Positions 1 through 6,353 of a stretch of DNA of 6,353 nucleotides are shown piece by piece. The DNA comes from Holophagaceae bacterium. Lineage in GTDB: Bacteria > Acidobacteriota > Holophagae > Holophagales > Holophagaceae. Numbering within the stretch: position 1 is the first letter of the stretch; each line of letters opens with the position of its first letter. Location of the stretch: the NCBI GenBank assembly GCA_025353305.1, contig JANXQX010000233.1, forward strand, positions 1-6,353, read 5' to 3'. A program made the position numbers and the translations under genes. Under the pieces are notes generated by a model. The model worked only from the letters and a program-made list of their open reading frames with translations. It made no database searches and was not told where the DNA came from.

Positions 1-3000
1 CGGGCTGGACCCTGTTCAACAACAACTCCGTCACGGCCATGTCCCGTCTCGCCGCCCTGTTCCCATACACCAATACGCCGCTCTGCTACGCCACGGCAAG
101 AGCCTTGGCGCAATTCACGGATGTCAACAACGTATTCGGCACGGTGGAAACCGGGACGGATGCCCCCGTCGCTTGCCAGAAACACTTCCTGATCATTTTC
201 ACGGATGGCGTTCCGACGGTGGACAACAACAGCGATAACTTGTCGACCACTCCCTATATCACCGATGTGGCTGCGGGTACGGGGACTGCGCAGGCGGGAA
301 ACACTTCGCTGATCGCCACTCCCACGAACATAAACCCAGGCAATACCTGGTGGAACATCTTCACCTATGCTGGCGCCGCGGCCCATCTTGCGGACACCAC
401 CAAGGCCACGTACACGAAGGATGTGCCCATCACAACCTTCATGAACCCGCCCACGGCCTATCCAACGGGCTCTTCGGCTCCCAGCGACTTCCTGCCCTTC
501 GCAATTAAAAAACGGTTGACACAGACAATCTCCGGCAGCTATCAACTGGTCACCACCATGACGGTAGGCGTGAGTCTCGGCGGGCAATTGAGCGATGCCA
601 ACAGTCCCAAGCGGCGGCTGTTCCTGGCCGCGGCCGTGGGTGATCCGAACCGGACCAGTTGGACACTCGGCAGTCTCACCAGCTACACCTTGGCAGACCC
701 TGACCTTCCGGCCCTGGGCAAGACCGCAAATAGCACCTATTTTTTCGACGCGACCAACCCGGATCTGCTCACCAAGAGCCTGGGGTACGCGTTCAATGAG
801 GCCACCGGGGGCGGCAATCAGGGCGTCACCAGCAATCCAGACCTGCCCTTCATCGGAGCGAGCATCGGCAAACAGATCTACATCGGCACGTTCAAGCCGC
901 CTGTCGGCGGGGATGTCATGTGGAGCGGCGATCTGTTGATGTTCCCCACCAAGGTGGGGGCCGGCAACAAAACCGTGATTCTGAACAAGACCGGCGCTCC
1001 CGCCACGACTCTGGATAGCTCAAGCGCTGTGTGGTCCGCAGCCAATGCAATACCCCTTTGGAGCAGTCGGAAACTGAAGACGCGCATCCCCAATGCGACG
1101 GCGCTTTCAACTTTCACCTACACGGGCGCCCCTTATACGACTGCCCTCACAGGTCTGCAAAATTTCGTTGCGGCGGACAATACGACGGCCTATCCCCCTG
1201 GGGGCACCGCCCAGCAGAATCTTATCAAGATGGTCATGGGTGCGGAGCCTTCGGACAACACCAAGAACCGTACCAATATCATGGGGGACATCATCAACTC
1301 TACGCCCTCCTATCTTGAGTACAACACGGCCACTCTTCCCTCGGCGATCACCATGGCGACGGGCCAGCGTTTCCGGATCGTTCTCGTGGGCACCAACCAA
1401 GGGTGGCTGCATGCTTTTGGCGAAAAGAGCAGCATCGCTACGGTGGACGATCCCAGCAGCACGACCACTCCCAAAGCGAAAGTGGATCTTGTTTCCGGCA
1501 CGATTGAAGAACTCTGGTCATTCATGCCTACGGACTTTTTGAATAATCTCGGCTACCTGAATATCCCTGGCAATAGCCACAAGTTCATGGTGGATGGATC
1601 ACCTTCGATCTATTTCCTTGACCTTCCTCCTTCCGGAGGCGGCATCGGCAATAGCAAACTGGATGGTGCCGATATCGCCATCGATCCTGCCACGGACACC
1701 AGTCATGAGCGAGCCATCGCCATTATTGGCCTGCGGAAGGGTGGCAGGAGCTACTATGCGCTGAACCTGCACGATCCCACCACCCCGACCCTGCAATGGT
1801 CTTTGGTCCCGGACGAGTTCAACCAGATACCATCTGGCCGCAATGAAACAGGTCTCGACCTCACAGTGCTGCGGGGCATCGTGAAGAACATGGGCTATTC
1901 CTCCTGTGCCCCCTCCTTTGGCCGGATGCTGTTTGATGGTGTCTACAGGGATGTGGTCTTCTTCGGGGGCGGGTTGAGCCTTCCCGAAATCGAGGCCAAG
2001 TTTACCGGCGCACCCCTGCTGGGTCGTTCGGTACTGGCCTTGGATATCAACAATGGCCATTTCCTGGCCGCTGTGGATCTCACGAGCAATACGATTGGGG
2101 GCGCTACCGGTTCCGGAGCGAAAACCATGGTCGGCCCCATTTCGGCCGGAGTGGTCCCCTTTGAGTTTTTCTTGGGATCCGGGATGGCCCAGCGGGCCTA
2201 TTTCCTCGACATGTGGGGCGGGCTCTGGTGTTGGGGAAGCAAAAATATCGTCCCAGATCCGCCTTTCAGTTCCTACAGCAATTTCCGCAAGGATACGTCG
2301 GAACTCATGGCCTGGTCGTCCGATGGCACGAAGAAATCACCCTTCGGCAATACCGGGGTTCGGAAGGTCTACCAAGATGCCAATTCGATCGTTACCGCGA
2401 GTACGACGACTCCCACCACATACAGTTTCGCAGGTCCCGCATACACGACCTTGCCGGCGCCTTTTCTGGTCGGAACCTTCCCCGGCAAGGGGGTCACAAC
2501 GGTGGATGGTACGACCTCTGCACCCGTGGCCGTCGGCATAGCCATGGAGAGTGGGAATCGCAATAACCCCCTCGACTACGGTACGAACAATCCAGCCAAC
2601 ACCAGGCTGACGGTCGTCTTCGATCGCCAGGACAGCAGGGCCTGGGGTCTGGATACGACCAACGGACCGGATAACGGGATCAACACCAACGCCCAATTGC
2701 TCAATGCCGGTAAGTGGGGAGCGGGGGGGGCCATCGGTACGACCCTGGCTTACGGGGCACCTGCCATCAGCCTAGGGAATGCTGCCTATTATTTGGCGCC
2801 CACAACCTCTACGGATACGAAGTTCGGCTATTACGTCACCTTCCCGGATACCGCCAATTCCCATTACTCGAAGGGCATCAATCCACCCATCGTGGTTGCC
2901 AACAGTCTCTACTACGCTTACTACACGCCCACCACGGTCGATGTCTGCTCGGGGGGAACAGGCAATACCTATAGCAACAAGATTTGTGATGTCATCAATC

Positions 3001-3239
3001 CGATCGTGAGCGATGTCCGCACAAATGTCTCCTGTATAAGCGGGTTGGTGGACACCTGGTTCAATGTCGCTTCGGACTTCTCCATGCTTGGAACTCCGGG
3101 TGTTCAGCAAGCCGGGACGCGCTCCATCACCGATCCCAACGATGCCAGCAAGAAGATTACTTCAATGGATACGAACTCCTATTTAGGACAGACGAAGGCC
3201 TTCTTCCCCAAGGCCCGCGTCTGGCGTACGATCCGCTAA
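1..3239 (+). CDS. pilY1: PilY1/PilC-family type IV pilus tip protein (5'-partial, C-terminal ~1078 aa)
   Basis: The reading frame is open from the first full codon at position 3 to TAA at 3237-3239, so the true start lies upstream; the Met at 39 is internal and is used here only for numbering (M1). The visible part begins inside a von Willebrand A domain: NTPL around T13 and C46-QKHFLIIFTDG, with D56, fit the MIDAS Thr and Asp. A PilC/PilY1 propeller follows. Hallmarks are MWSGDLLMFP (~aa 290-300), VLVGTNQGWLHAF (~448-460), EELWSFMP, HKFMVDGSPS (~515-521), GLRKGGRSYYALNLHDP (~564-580), VVFFGGGLS, and RAYFLDMWGGLW (719-730). The C-terminal part has a Cys-containing segment (VDVCSGGTG, KICDVINP, VSCISG) and ends ARVWRTIR, like other PilY1 proteins. 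In the family this is an exported minor pilus component that promotes pilus assembly, adhesion and surface sensing. Minor pilin genes are likely upstream. The usual calcium loop looks degenerate (see findings), and a G8 run lies at 2723-2730. Confidence 0.92.
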   Translation, partial: GWTLFNNNSVTAMSRLAALFPYTNTPLCYATARALAQFTDVNNVFGTVETGTDAPVACQKHFLIIFTDGVPTVDNNSDNLSTTPYITDVAAGTGTAQAGNTSLIATPTNINPGNTWWNIFTYAGAAAHLADTTKATYTKDVPITTFMNPPTAYPTGSSAPSDFLPFAIKKRLTQTISGSYQLVTTMTVGVSLGGQLSDANSPKRRLFLAAAVGDPNRTSWTLGSLTSYTLADPDLPALGKTANSTYFFDATNPDLLTKSLGYAFNEATGGGNQGVTSNPDLPFIGASIGKQIYIGTFKPPVGGDVMWSGDLLMFPTKVGAGNKTVILNKTGAPATTLDSSSAVWSAANAIPLWSSRKLKTRIPNATALSTFTYTGAPYTTALTGLQNFVAADNTTAYPPGGTAQQNLIKMVMGAEPSDNTKNRTNIMGDIINSTPSYLEYNTATLPSAITMATGQRFRIVLVGTNQGWLHAFGEKSSIATVDDPSSTTTPKAKVDLVSGTIEELWSFMPTDFLNNLGYLNIPGNSHKFMVDGSPSIYFLDLPPSGGGIGNSKLDGADIAIDPATDTSHERAIAIIGLRKGGRSYYALNLHDPTTPTLQWSLVPDEFNQIPSGRNETGLDLTVLRGIVKNMGYSSCAPSFGRMLFDGVYRDVVFFGGGLSLPEIEAKFTGAPLLGRSVLALDINNGHFLAAVDLTSNTIGGATGSGAKTMVGPISAGVVPFEFFLGSGMAQRAYFLDMWGGLWCWGSKNIVPDPPFSSYSNFRKDTSELMAWSSDGTKKSPFGNTGVRKVYQDANSIVTASTTTPTTYSFAGPAYTTLPAPFLVGTFPGKGVTTVDGTTSAPVAVGIAMESGNRNNPLDYGTNNPANTRLTVVFDRQDSRAWGLDTTNGPDNGINTNAQLLNAGKWGAGGAIGTTLAYGAPAISLGNAAYYLAPTTSTDTKFGYYVTFPDTANSHYSKGINPPIVVANSLYYAYYTPTTVDVCSGGTGNTYSNKICDVINPIVSDVRTNVSCISGLVDTWFNVASDFSMLGTPGVQQAGTRSITDPNDASKKITSMDTNSYLGQTKAFFPKARVWRTIR
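2723..2730 (+). repeat. G8 homopolymer tract inside pilY1
   Basis: Eight consecutive G bases encode part of the Ala-Gly-Gly-Ala stretch of the PilY1-like protein. One extra G would shift translation into a frame that stops at 2972-2974. Loss of one G would lead to TAG at 2773-2775. Either change removes roughly the last 90-155 native residues. The tract is seen directly; slippage in vivo is inference. Confidence 0.6.
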
Positions 3240-3252
3240 CATTGGTAAACGC

Positions 3253-3275
3253 ACCATGGTCTCTCTCATGGTTTT
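3253..3275 (+). terminator. Weak hairpin with short T run after pilY1
   Basis: ACCATG (3253-3258) and CATGGT (3267-3272) form a 6-bp stem with an 8-base pyrimidine-rich loop, followed directly by TTT. It starts 14 bases after the pilY1 stop. The stem is short and only half GC, so it would at best be a weak or partial terminator, and read-through into the lipoprotein gene is plausible. I see no convincing -35/-10 or sigma-54 promoter in the remaining gap up to 3351. Confidence 0.3.
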
Positions 3276-3341
3276 CAAGTTCGAGTAATTGCAATACTTT
3301 CATTCAGCAAGCCGCGTTTGGTTTCCGACAGAGCAGCCACT

Positions 3342-3347
3342 GGGAGG
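3342..3347 (+). promoter_or_regulatory. Ribosome binding site that sets the lipoprotein start at 3352
   Basis: GGGAGG lies four bases before ATG 3352. It decides between this ATG and the in-frame TTG at 3289, which directly follows an in-frame TAA (3286-3288) and has no recognisable Shine-Dalgarno. Starting at 3352 also places the basic and hydrophobic parts of the signal peptide at normal distances from the N-terminus. Confidence 0.8.
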
Positions 3348-3351
3348 CACC

Positions 3352-5748
3352 ATGAGTCCCGATCTTTTCCACAGACATGAACAACCGCGAAGAGACCTGG
3401 GCCGGACCCTGCAGGCTGTCTTGCTGGCAGGCGTCTTGCTGGGCACGCTCGGGTTGACGATCTCCTGCGCCGGTGGCGGTGGTGGCGGCGGAAGCAGTAC
3501 TCCGCCATCGACACCCCCAACCACCGGATTGGTGGTTGGCAAGGTGCAGAGCTACATTTCTGGACAAGGGATCTCTGGCGCCACGGTGACGGATGGAACA
3601 GCCACCACCACCACCATCGCGGACGGCACCTACGCCCTGCATGTGGCTCCTTCGGACCGGAAGCAGCTTACGGTCACTGCCTCCAATTATGGGAACACTC
3701 AGCGGATCGCTAACATCCTCGGTGGGGAAACCAACCATGTGGATGTGGCACTGCTCCCAGCGACCGTAACCGATATTCCTAATCTGATCTCGGCCGTGAC
3801 CCTCGGGGTGCCAAATTCACCGGCTCAAGTGGTCATTCCGGCCAATGGCTTGGTCCCTTCAAATGGCGGTACCATTCACTTCCCCGTCAAGGCCAGTCTC
3901 ACCCCCATCGATCCCTCAACGAATCCCGGGCTGATGCCTGGTGACTACACCACCTCAGCTGGTCAGTATATTGAAAGCTATGGCGCCCTGGATGCCTTTT
4001 TCACAGATAGCACAGGCGCACCCTTGAACTTGGCCTCGGGCAAATCGGCTACGATCAGGATTCCATTGGCTTCAAGATTCCTGGAGGTGCCGGCAGGCAG
4101 TGACAACGGGGACCCAGTGGTATCCATCCCCATGCCTGCAGCTCCCGCGACTGTACCTGCCTTTTATTACGATTCTGCTGCTGGGCGTTGGATTCAAGAG
4201 GGCACACTCACGTTGACCGGGACAGGCCTAGACCAATATTACGAGGGCACTGTTGAGCACTTCACCACTTGGAATGCCGACAATGTGGCTACCACGACCT
4301 GCGTTTCGGGCAAGGTCGTTAGACTAGACGGCACTACGCCTGTCGAAGGCGCCGTAATCACTGCTTCAGGTGTCACCTACATTGGCGTTTCCAGCACCAT
4401 CAGTGCCGTCGATGGCACTTTCTCCATCCCCGTCATGTCGAACTCCACTTTCACCGTTTCGGCTAGCAAGGGCTACCTTTCAAGTGGAACGATGTCTATA
4501 ACTATTCCATTCTCTTTTACAACCAACGGCACTTTCCTTACCGATTCAGGTTGGACGAAGGGCTCCGGTTGGTCGATCAACACGACGGATGGCACTGCTC
4601 ATTGTAGTGGTACTCATACCGCTTCCGACCTTGCACAAAACCAGGCGGTCACCAATGGAACGAGCTATATAGTCACCTATACCATCTCCAGTTGGACGGC
4701 TGGAACCGTTGCCGCTCGCCTTGGTGGAACTTCAGGCACTGCCCGAAATGCGAATGGAACCTATCAAGAAACGATCGTATGCGGCTCTGGTGCGGATCCG
4801 AAGCTAGCCCTCCATGCTGATGCTGCCTTCAAAGGTTACATTGACAATGTTTCAGTAGTCCCTGCGGTCCCTGTTGGGTGCCAGGCCATCGGGAATATAG
4901 TTATAAATGGGACCCTAAAATTGACCGGGACTCTCAGGGATTTTTCTCCATCAACCCCATATATAAATGCAACCGACACTCCACCAGTCACCATTTCTGG
5001 CGCAGGGGCAGCCTTTAATCCACTCACTCCATGGATCAATCCGGATTTTGAGGCGGCATATGGAGATTGGTGGAAGAATATGGTTAAGGTTGATCTCGGA
5101 CCGGATAATAAACCTGTGTATAACAATCCAGCATACAATGTAAGCCTTATCCACAGTGCGGATAGTTTCAAGGCTTGGTTTACGGATTTCCCTTCCCCCC
5201 ACGGGGCGGTTGATGCAACCCCTTATCAGATTCAATACACGATCGACTTGACTGAGTCGGACCCTGTCGGTCAGCCTGGTGTGTACACTTACTTGAGTGA
5301 CGCCCAATTCCCAATTGACGGGCAGCTACAAGGTAATTATATTTACAATAATCCAGGTGACGGCAACACCGGCGGTGTGAATAACGGCGTATCAAGCGGT
5401 CACAATTTCCACTACACTTACGAAATTCATACGACGTTCACTTACAAAACCGGACAAACCTTTCAATTCAAAGGTGACGATGATGTTTGGGTTTTCATCA
5501 ACAAGAAGTTGGCCATTGATCTCGGCGGCGTGCATCAAGCTTATACTGGGAAATTGAATCTTGATACCGGGGTTGTAACCTATACGGACCCGAGCAACAA
5601 TCCTAAGGGAACATCGACAGTAGCCCTGAATCTGGTTGCTGACAGGGAATATCAATTCGATTTCTTTTATTGTGAACGACATACAACAGAATCACATATG
5701 AGAATTACCACATCCATCCCGCTAAGTAGTTCAAGCGTACCAAATTGA
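3352..5748 (+). CDS. Mosaic surface lipoprotein with carboxypeptidase-regulatory-like, lectin-like and C-terminal fibro-slime domains
   Basis: The protein has 798 residues from ATG 3352 (numbering M1). The N-terminus has charged residues to R18, a hydrophobic core (~20-35) and TISC with C39 as probable lipidated Cys; Thr at -3 is less usual than Leu. Seven glycines (41-47) and a Ser/Thr/Pro linker follow. Domains in order: carboxypeptidase-regulatory-like beta-sandwich (~59-137, GxVQ...GISGATVTDG...DGTYAL); a module (~138-312) with MPGDY, SYGALDAFFTDSTGAPLNLASGKSA and H303-FTTWNAD, like modules of FAM171/CILP-type proteins; a second regulatory-like domain starting at C317; a jelly-roll, carbohydrate-binding-like segment (~390-502, NGTFLTDSGWTKGSGW ... 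IDNVSV); and a fibro-slime domain (~523-790) with LTGTLRDF, INPDFE, HNFHYTYEIHTTFTY, FKGDDDVWVFIN (D709-D711), IDLGGVH and ERHTTESHMRITT. Fibro-slime domains occur in secreted matrix and slime proteins and resemble PA14 folds. No catalytic motif is visible. Adhesion or matrix binding is inferred, as is a link to PilY1 112 bases upstream. Confidence 0.85.
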   Translation: MSPDLFHRHEQPRRDLGRTLQAVLLAGVLLGTLGLTISCAGGGGGGGSSTPPSTPPTTGLVVGKVQSYISGQGISGATVTDGTATTTTIADGTYALHVAPSDRKQLTVTASNYGNTQRIANILGGETNHVDVALLPATVTDIPNLISAVTLGVPNSPAQVVIPANGLVPSNGGTIHFPVKASLTPIDPSTNPGLMPGDYTTSAGQYIESYGALDAFFTDSTGAPLNLASGKSATIRIPLASRFLEVPAGSDNGDPVVSIPMPAAPATVPAFYYDSAAGRWIQEGTLTLTGTGLDQYYEGTVEHFTTWNADNVATTTCVSGKVVRLDGTTPVEGAVITASGVTYIGVSSTISAVDGTFSIPVMSNSTFTVSASKGYLSSGTMSITIPFSFTTNGTFLTDSGWTKGSGWSINTTDGTAHCSGTHTASDLAQNQAVTNGTSYIVTYTISSWTAGTVAARLGGTSGTARNANGTYQETIVCGSGADPKLALHADAAFKGYIDNVSVVPAVPVGCQAIGNIVINGTLKLTGTLRDFSPSTPYINATDTPPVTISGAGAAFNPLTPWINPDFEAAYGDWWKNMVKVDLGPDNKPVYNNPAYNVSLIHSADSFKAWFTDFPSPHGAVDATPYQIQYTIDLTESDPVGQPGVYTYLSDAQFPIDGQLQGNYIYNNPGDGNTGGVNNGVSSGHNFHYTYEIHTTFTYKTGQTFQFKGDDDVWVFINKKLAIDLGGVHQAYTGKLNLDTGVVTYTDPSNNPKGTSTVALNLVADREYQFDFFYCERHTTESHMRITTSIPLSSSSVPN
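3472..3492 (+). repeat. Seven-codon glycine repeat after the lipidated cysteine
   Basis: Seven consecutive GGN codons (mixed GGT, GGC and a final GGA) encode Gly41-Gly47, two residues after the probable lipidation Cys39. Such flexible linkers are common in lipoproteins that hold a domain away from the membrane. Because the unit is a codon, a length change would not break the frame. Confidence 0.6.
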
Positions 5749-5862
5749 ACACTGGGATAGAGATGGACATTACAATGTGTTCGAACGCTAAATTGAATAT
5801 ATTGTAACGATCTCCACCAAGGCCTGCCTCTGTCGTATGGCCCATTGCAGGATTGTTTTAAG
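5749..5862. other. AT-rich intergenic stretch before rsmA
   Basis: No coding region is supported here. The block 5761-5820 is about 35% GC by hand count, well below the flanking rsmA gene. It holds an inverted pair, TTACAAT (5770-5776) and ATTGTAA (5801-5807), flanked further out by GAGAT (5760-5764) and ATCTC (5810-5814). A weak promoter could be read as TTCGAA (5780-5785), a 17-base spacer, and TGTAAC (5803-5808), which matches only 3/6 and 4/6 of the sigma-70 consensus. A promoter for rsmA is expected here, but its exact site is uncertain. Confidence 0.3.
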
Positions 5863-5905
5863 AGGGCGTTTGGAGCATTCATTTCTCCAGACGCCCTGGT
5901 CTTTT
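5863..5905 (+). terminator. Strong hairpin with short T tract between the lipoprotein gene and rsmA
   Basis: AGGGCGTTTGGAG (5863-5875) pairs with CTCCAGACGCCCT (5885-5897) over 13 bp with one G-U wobble, around a 9-base loop. GG and then CTTTT follow. It lies about 115 bases after the lipoprotein stop, so it fits a Rho-independent terminator for that transcript, though the T run is short and displaced by two G and one T-C step. It ends only 32 bases before the rsmA start, so an rsmA transcript starting upstream would carry it in its leader. Confidence 0.6.
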
Positions 5906-5925
5906 GCCGGCATTGCTGAAAGGAT

Positions 5926-5931
5926 GGAAGG
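5926..5931 (+). promoter_or_regulatory. Ribosome binding site of rsmA
   Basis: GGAAGG lies six bases before ATG 5938. The in-frame stop TGA at 5917-5919 lies just upstream with no ATG, GTG or TTG codon in between, so this site and start are well fixed. Confidence 0.75.
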
Positions 5932-5937
5932 TTCACG

Positions 5938-6353
5938 ATGGACCCTTCCCGCCTCCTCCAGCCCAAAAAAAACCTCGGTCAGCATTTCCTGGTCCAGCCG
6001 AGTGCCATCGACAAGATCATCGGGGCGGCGTTGGCTTCTTTGGCTGAGCGGCTCCTGGAGATCGGACCTGGGCCTGGGGTTTTGGCTGAACCTCTGCTCA
6101 AGGATGGCCGGCCGCTCTGGGCGGTGGAACTGGATCCGGAGGCCTGCGAGCTTATACAGGCCCGCTTTGGTTCTTTGTCGCACTTCCACCTGGCCCAGGG
6201 GGATGCGGTGCAGGTGCCCTTACCCGAGGGTCCGCCTTGGTCCATCGTGGGCAATCTGCCTTACAACGCCGCCACGGCCATCCTCACTCGCTTCCTGTTG
6301 GAGCCCATTCCCTGGGAGCGCATGGTGCTCATGTTCCAGTTGGAGGTGGGGTT
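5938..6353 (+). CDS. rsmA: 16S rRNA adenine(1518)/adenine(1519) N6-dimethyltransferase (3'-partial, N-terminal 138 aa)
   Basis: RsmA (KsgA) uses S-adenosylmethionine to dimethylate two adjacent adenines in the 3'-terminal helix of 16S rRNA during late assembly of the small ribosomal subunit in the cytoplasm. The frame is open to the window end. Family motifs appear in the expected order: K10-KNLGQHFL; SAM-binding motif I E41-IGPGPGVLAEPLL; acidic loop V63-ELD with E64 for the ribose; Q87-GDA; catalytic N106-LPY; and MVLMFQLEVG (129-138). The family is usually about 260-280 residues, so roughly the C-terminal half is missing. The start is fixed by an upstream in-frame TGA and by GGAAGG six bases before ATG. 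A run of eight A bases (5965-5972) encodes Lys10-Lys11 and part of Asn12. GC is about 60-70% per block, higher than the preceding gene. No functional link to the surface genes is expected. Confidence 0.96.
   Translation, partial: MDPSRLLQPKKNLGQHFLVQPSAIDKIIGAALASLAERLLEIGPGPGVLAEPLLKDGRPLWAVELDPEACELIQARFGSLSHFHLAQGDAVQVPLPEGPPWSIVGNLPYNAATAILTRFLLEPIPWERMVLMFQLEVG

Noticed and set aside
39..41. ATG at 39 as the true start of the pilY1 gene
   Set aside because: The frame stays open to the window edge, and the residues before and after it belong to the middle of a von Willebrand A domain, so no signal peptide begins here.
1599..2060. Long minus-strand reading frames across pilY1 (also 1107-1412 and 2337-2696)
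   Set aside because: They lie entirely opposite a gene with clear family motifs, show no recognisable protein features, and are expected by chance in GC-rich sequence.
3289..3351. In-frame TTG at 3289 as the lipoprotein start, adding 21 residues
   Set aside because: It directly follows an in-frame TAA, has no Shine-Dalgarno, and would put an untypical N-terminus before the signal peptide. ATG 3352 has GGGAGG four bases upstream.
5965..5973. A8 followed by C in rsmA, which fits an A-AAA-AAC slippery heptamer for -1 frameshifting
   Set aside because: The bases simply encode the conserved Lys-Lys-Asn before LGQHFL, the -1 frame soon stops, and no biological reason for frameshifting is known in this gene.
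5788..6254. Minus-strand reading frames over rsmA
   Set aside because: The + strand encodes the full ordered set of RsmA motifs; the opposite frames look like shadows of it.
1..6353. CRISPR arrays, tRNA or rRNA genes, insertion sequences
   Set aside because: No regularly spaced repeats, cloverleaf-like sequences, transposase motifs or terminal inverted repeats were seen.

Overview
The window carries three protein-coding genes, all on the + strand; two run off its ends. The organism is a Gram-negative-type bacterium with type IV pili. The sequence shows a PilY1/PilC-family pilus tip protein, then a lipoprotein with a C-terminal fibro-slime domain, then the housekeeping rRNA methyltransferase gene rsmA (ksgA). 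The GC content (about 55-65% in most blocks counted by hand), the large divergent PilY1, the Gly-rich lipoprotein N-terminus and the fibro-slime module would suit an Acidobacteriota member of the Holophaga/Geothrix type. That assignment comes from general resemblance only and is tentative.

Layout: (1) positions 1-3239, the C-terminal ~1078 residues of a PilY1-like protein. It starts inside the von Willebrand A domain and continues through the PilC/PilY1 beta-propeller to a natural stop. (2) 3240-3351, a 112-base gap with a small weak hairpin just after the pilY1 stop and a strong Shine-Dalgarno just before the next gene. (3) 3352-5748, a 798-residue mosaic lipoprotein: lipoprotein signal, Gly7 and Pro/Thr/Ser linker, carboxypeptidase-regulatory-like domain, a domain ending in HFTTWNAD, a second carboxypeptidase-regulatory-like domain that seems interrupted by a lectin-like module, and a complete fibro-slime domain. 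(4) 5749-5937, an AT-rich intergenic stretch ending in a 13-bp hairpin. (5) 5938-6353, the N-terminal 138 residues of RsmA/KsgA.

The first two genes plausibly act together at the cell surface. PilY1 is a minor, tip-associated component of type IV pili that works in pilus biogenesis, adhesion and surface sensing. The lipoprotein looks like a surface-anchored carbohydrate- or matrix-binding protein. Their same-strand adjacency suggests a shared role in attachment, but nothing in the sequence proves it. rsmA is an unrelated core gene and marks the border of the surface-protein region. The main points of interest are the apparent loss of the PilY1 calcium loop, a G8 tract inside the pilY1 gene, the nested domain architecture and AT-rich 3' half of the lipoprotein gene, and a terminator-like hairpin wedged directly before rsmA.
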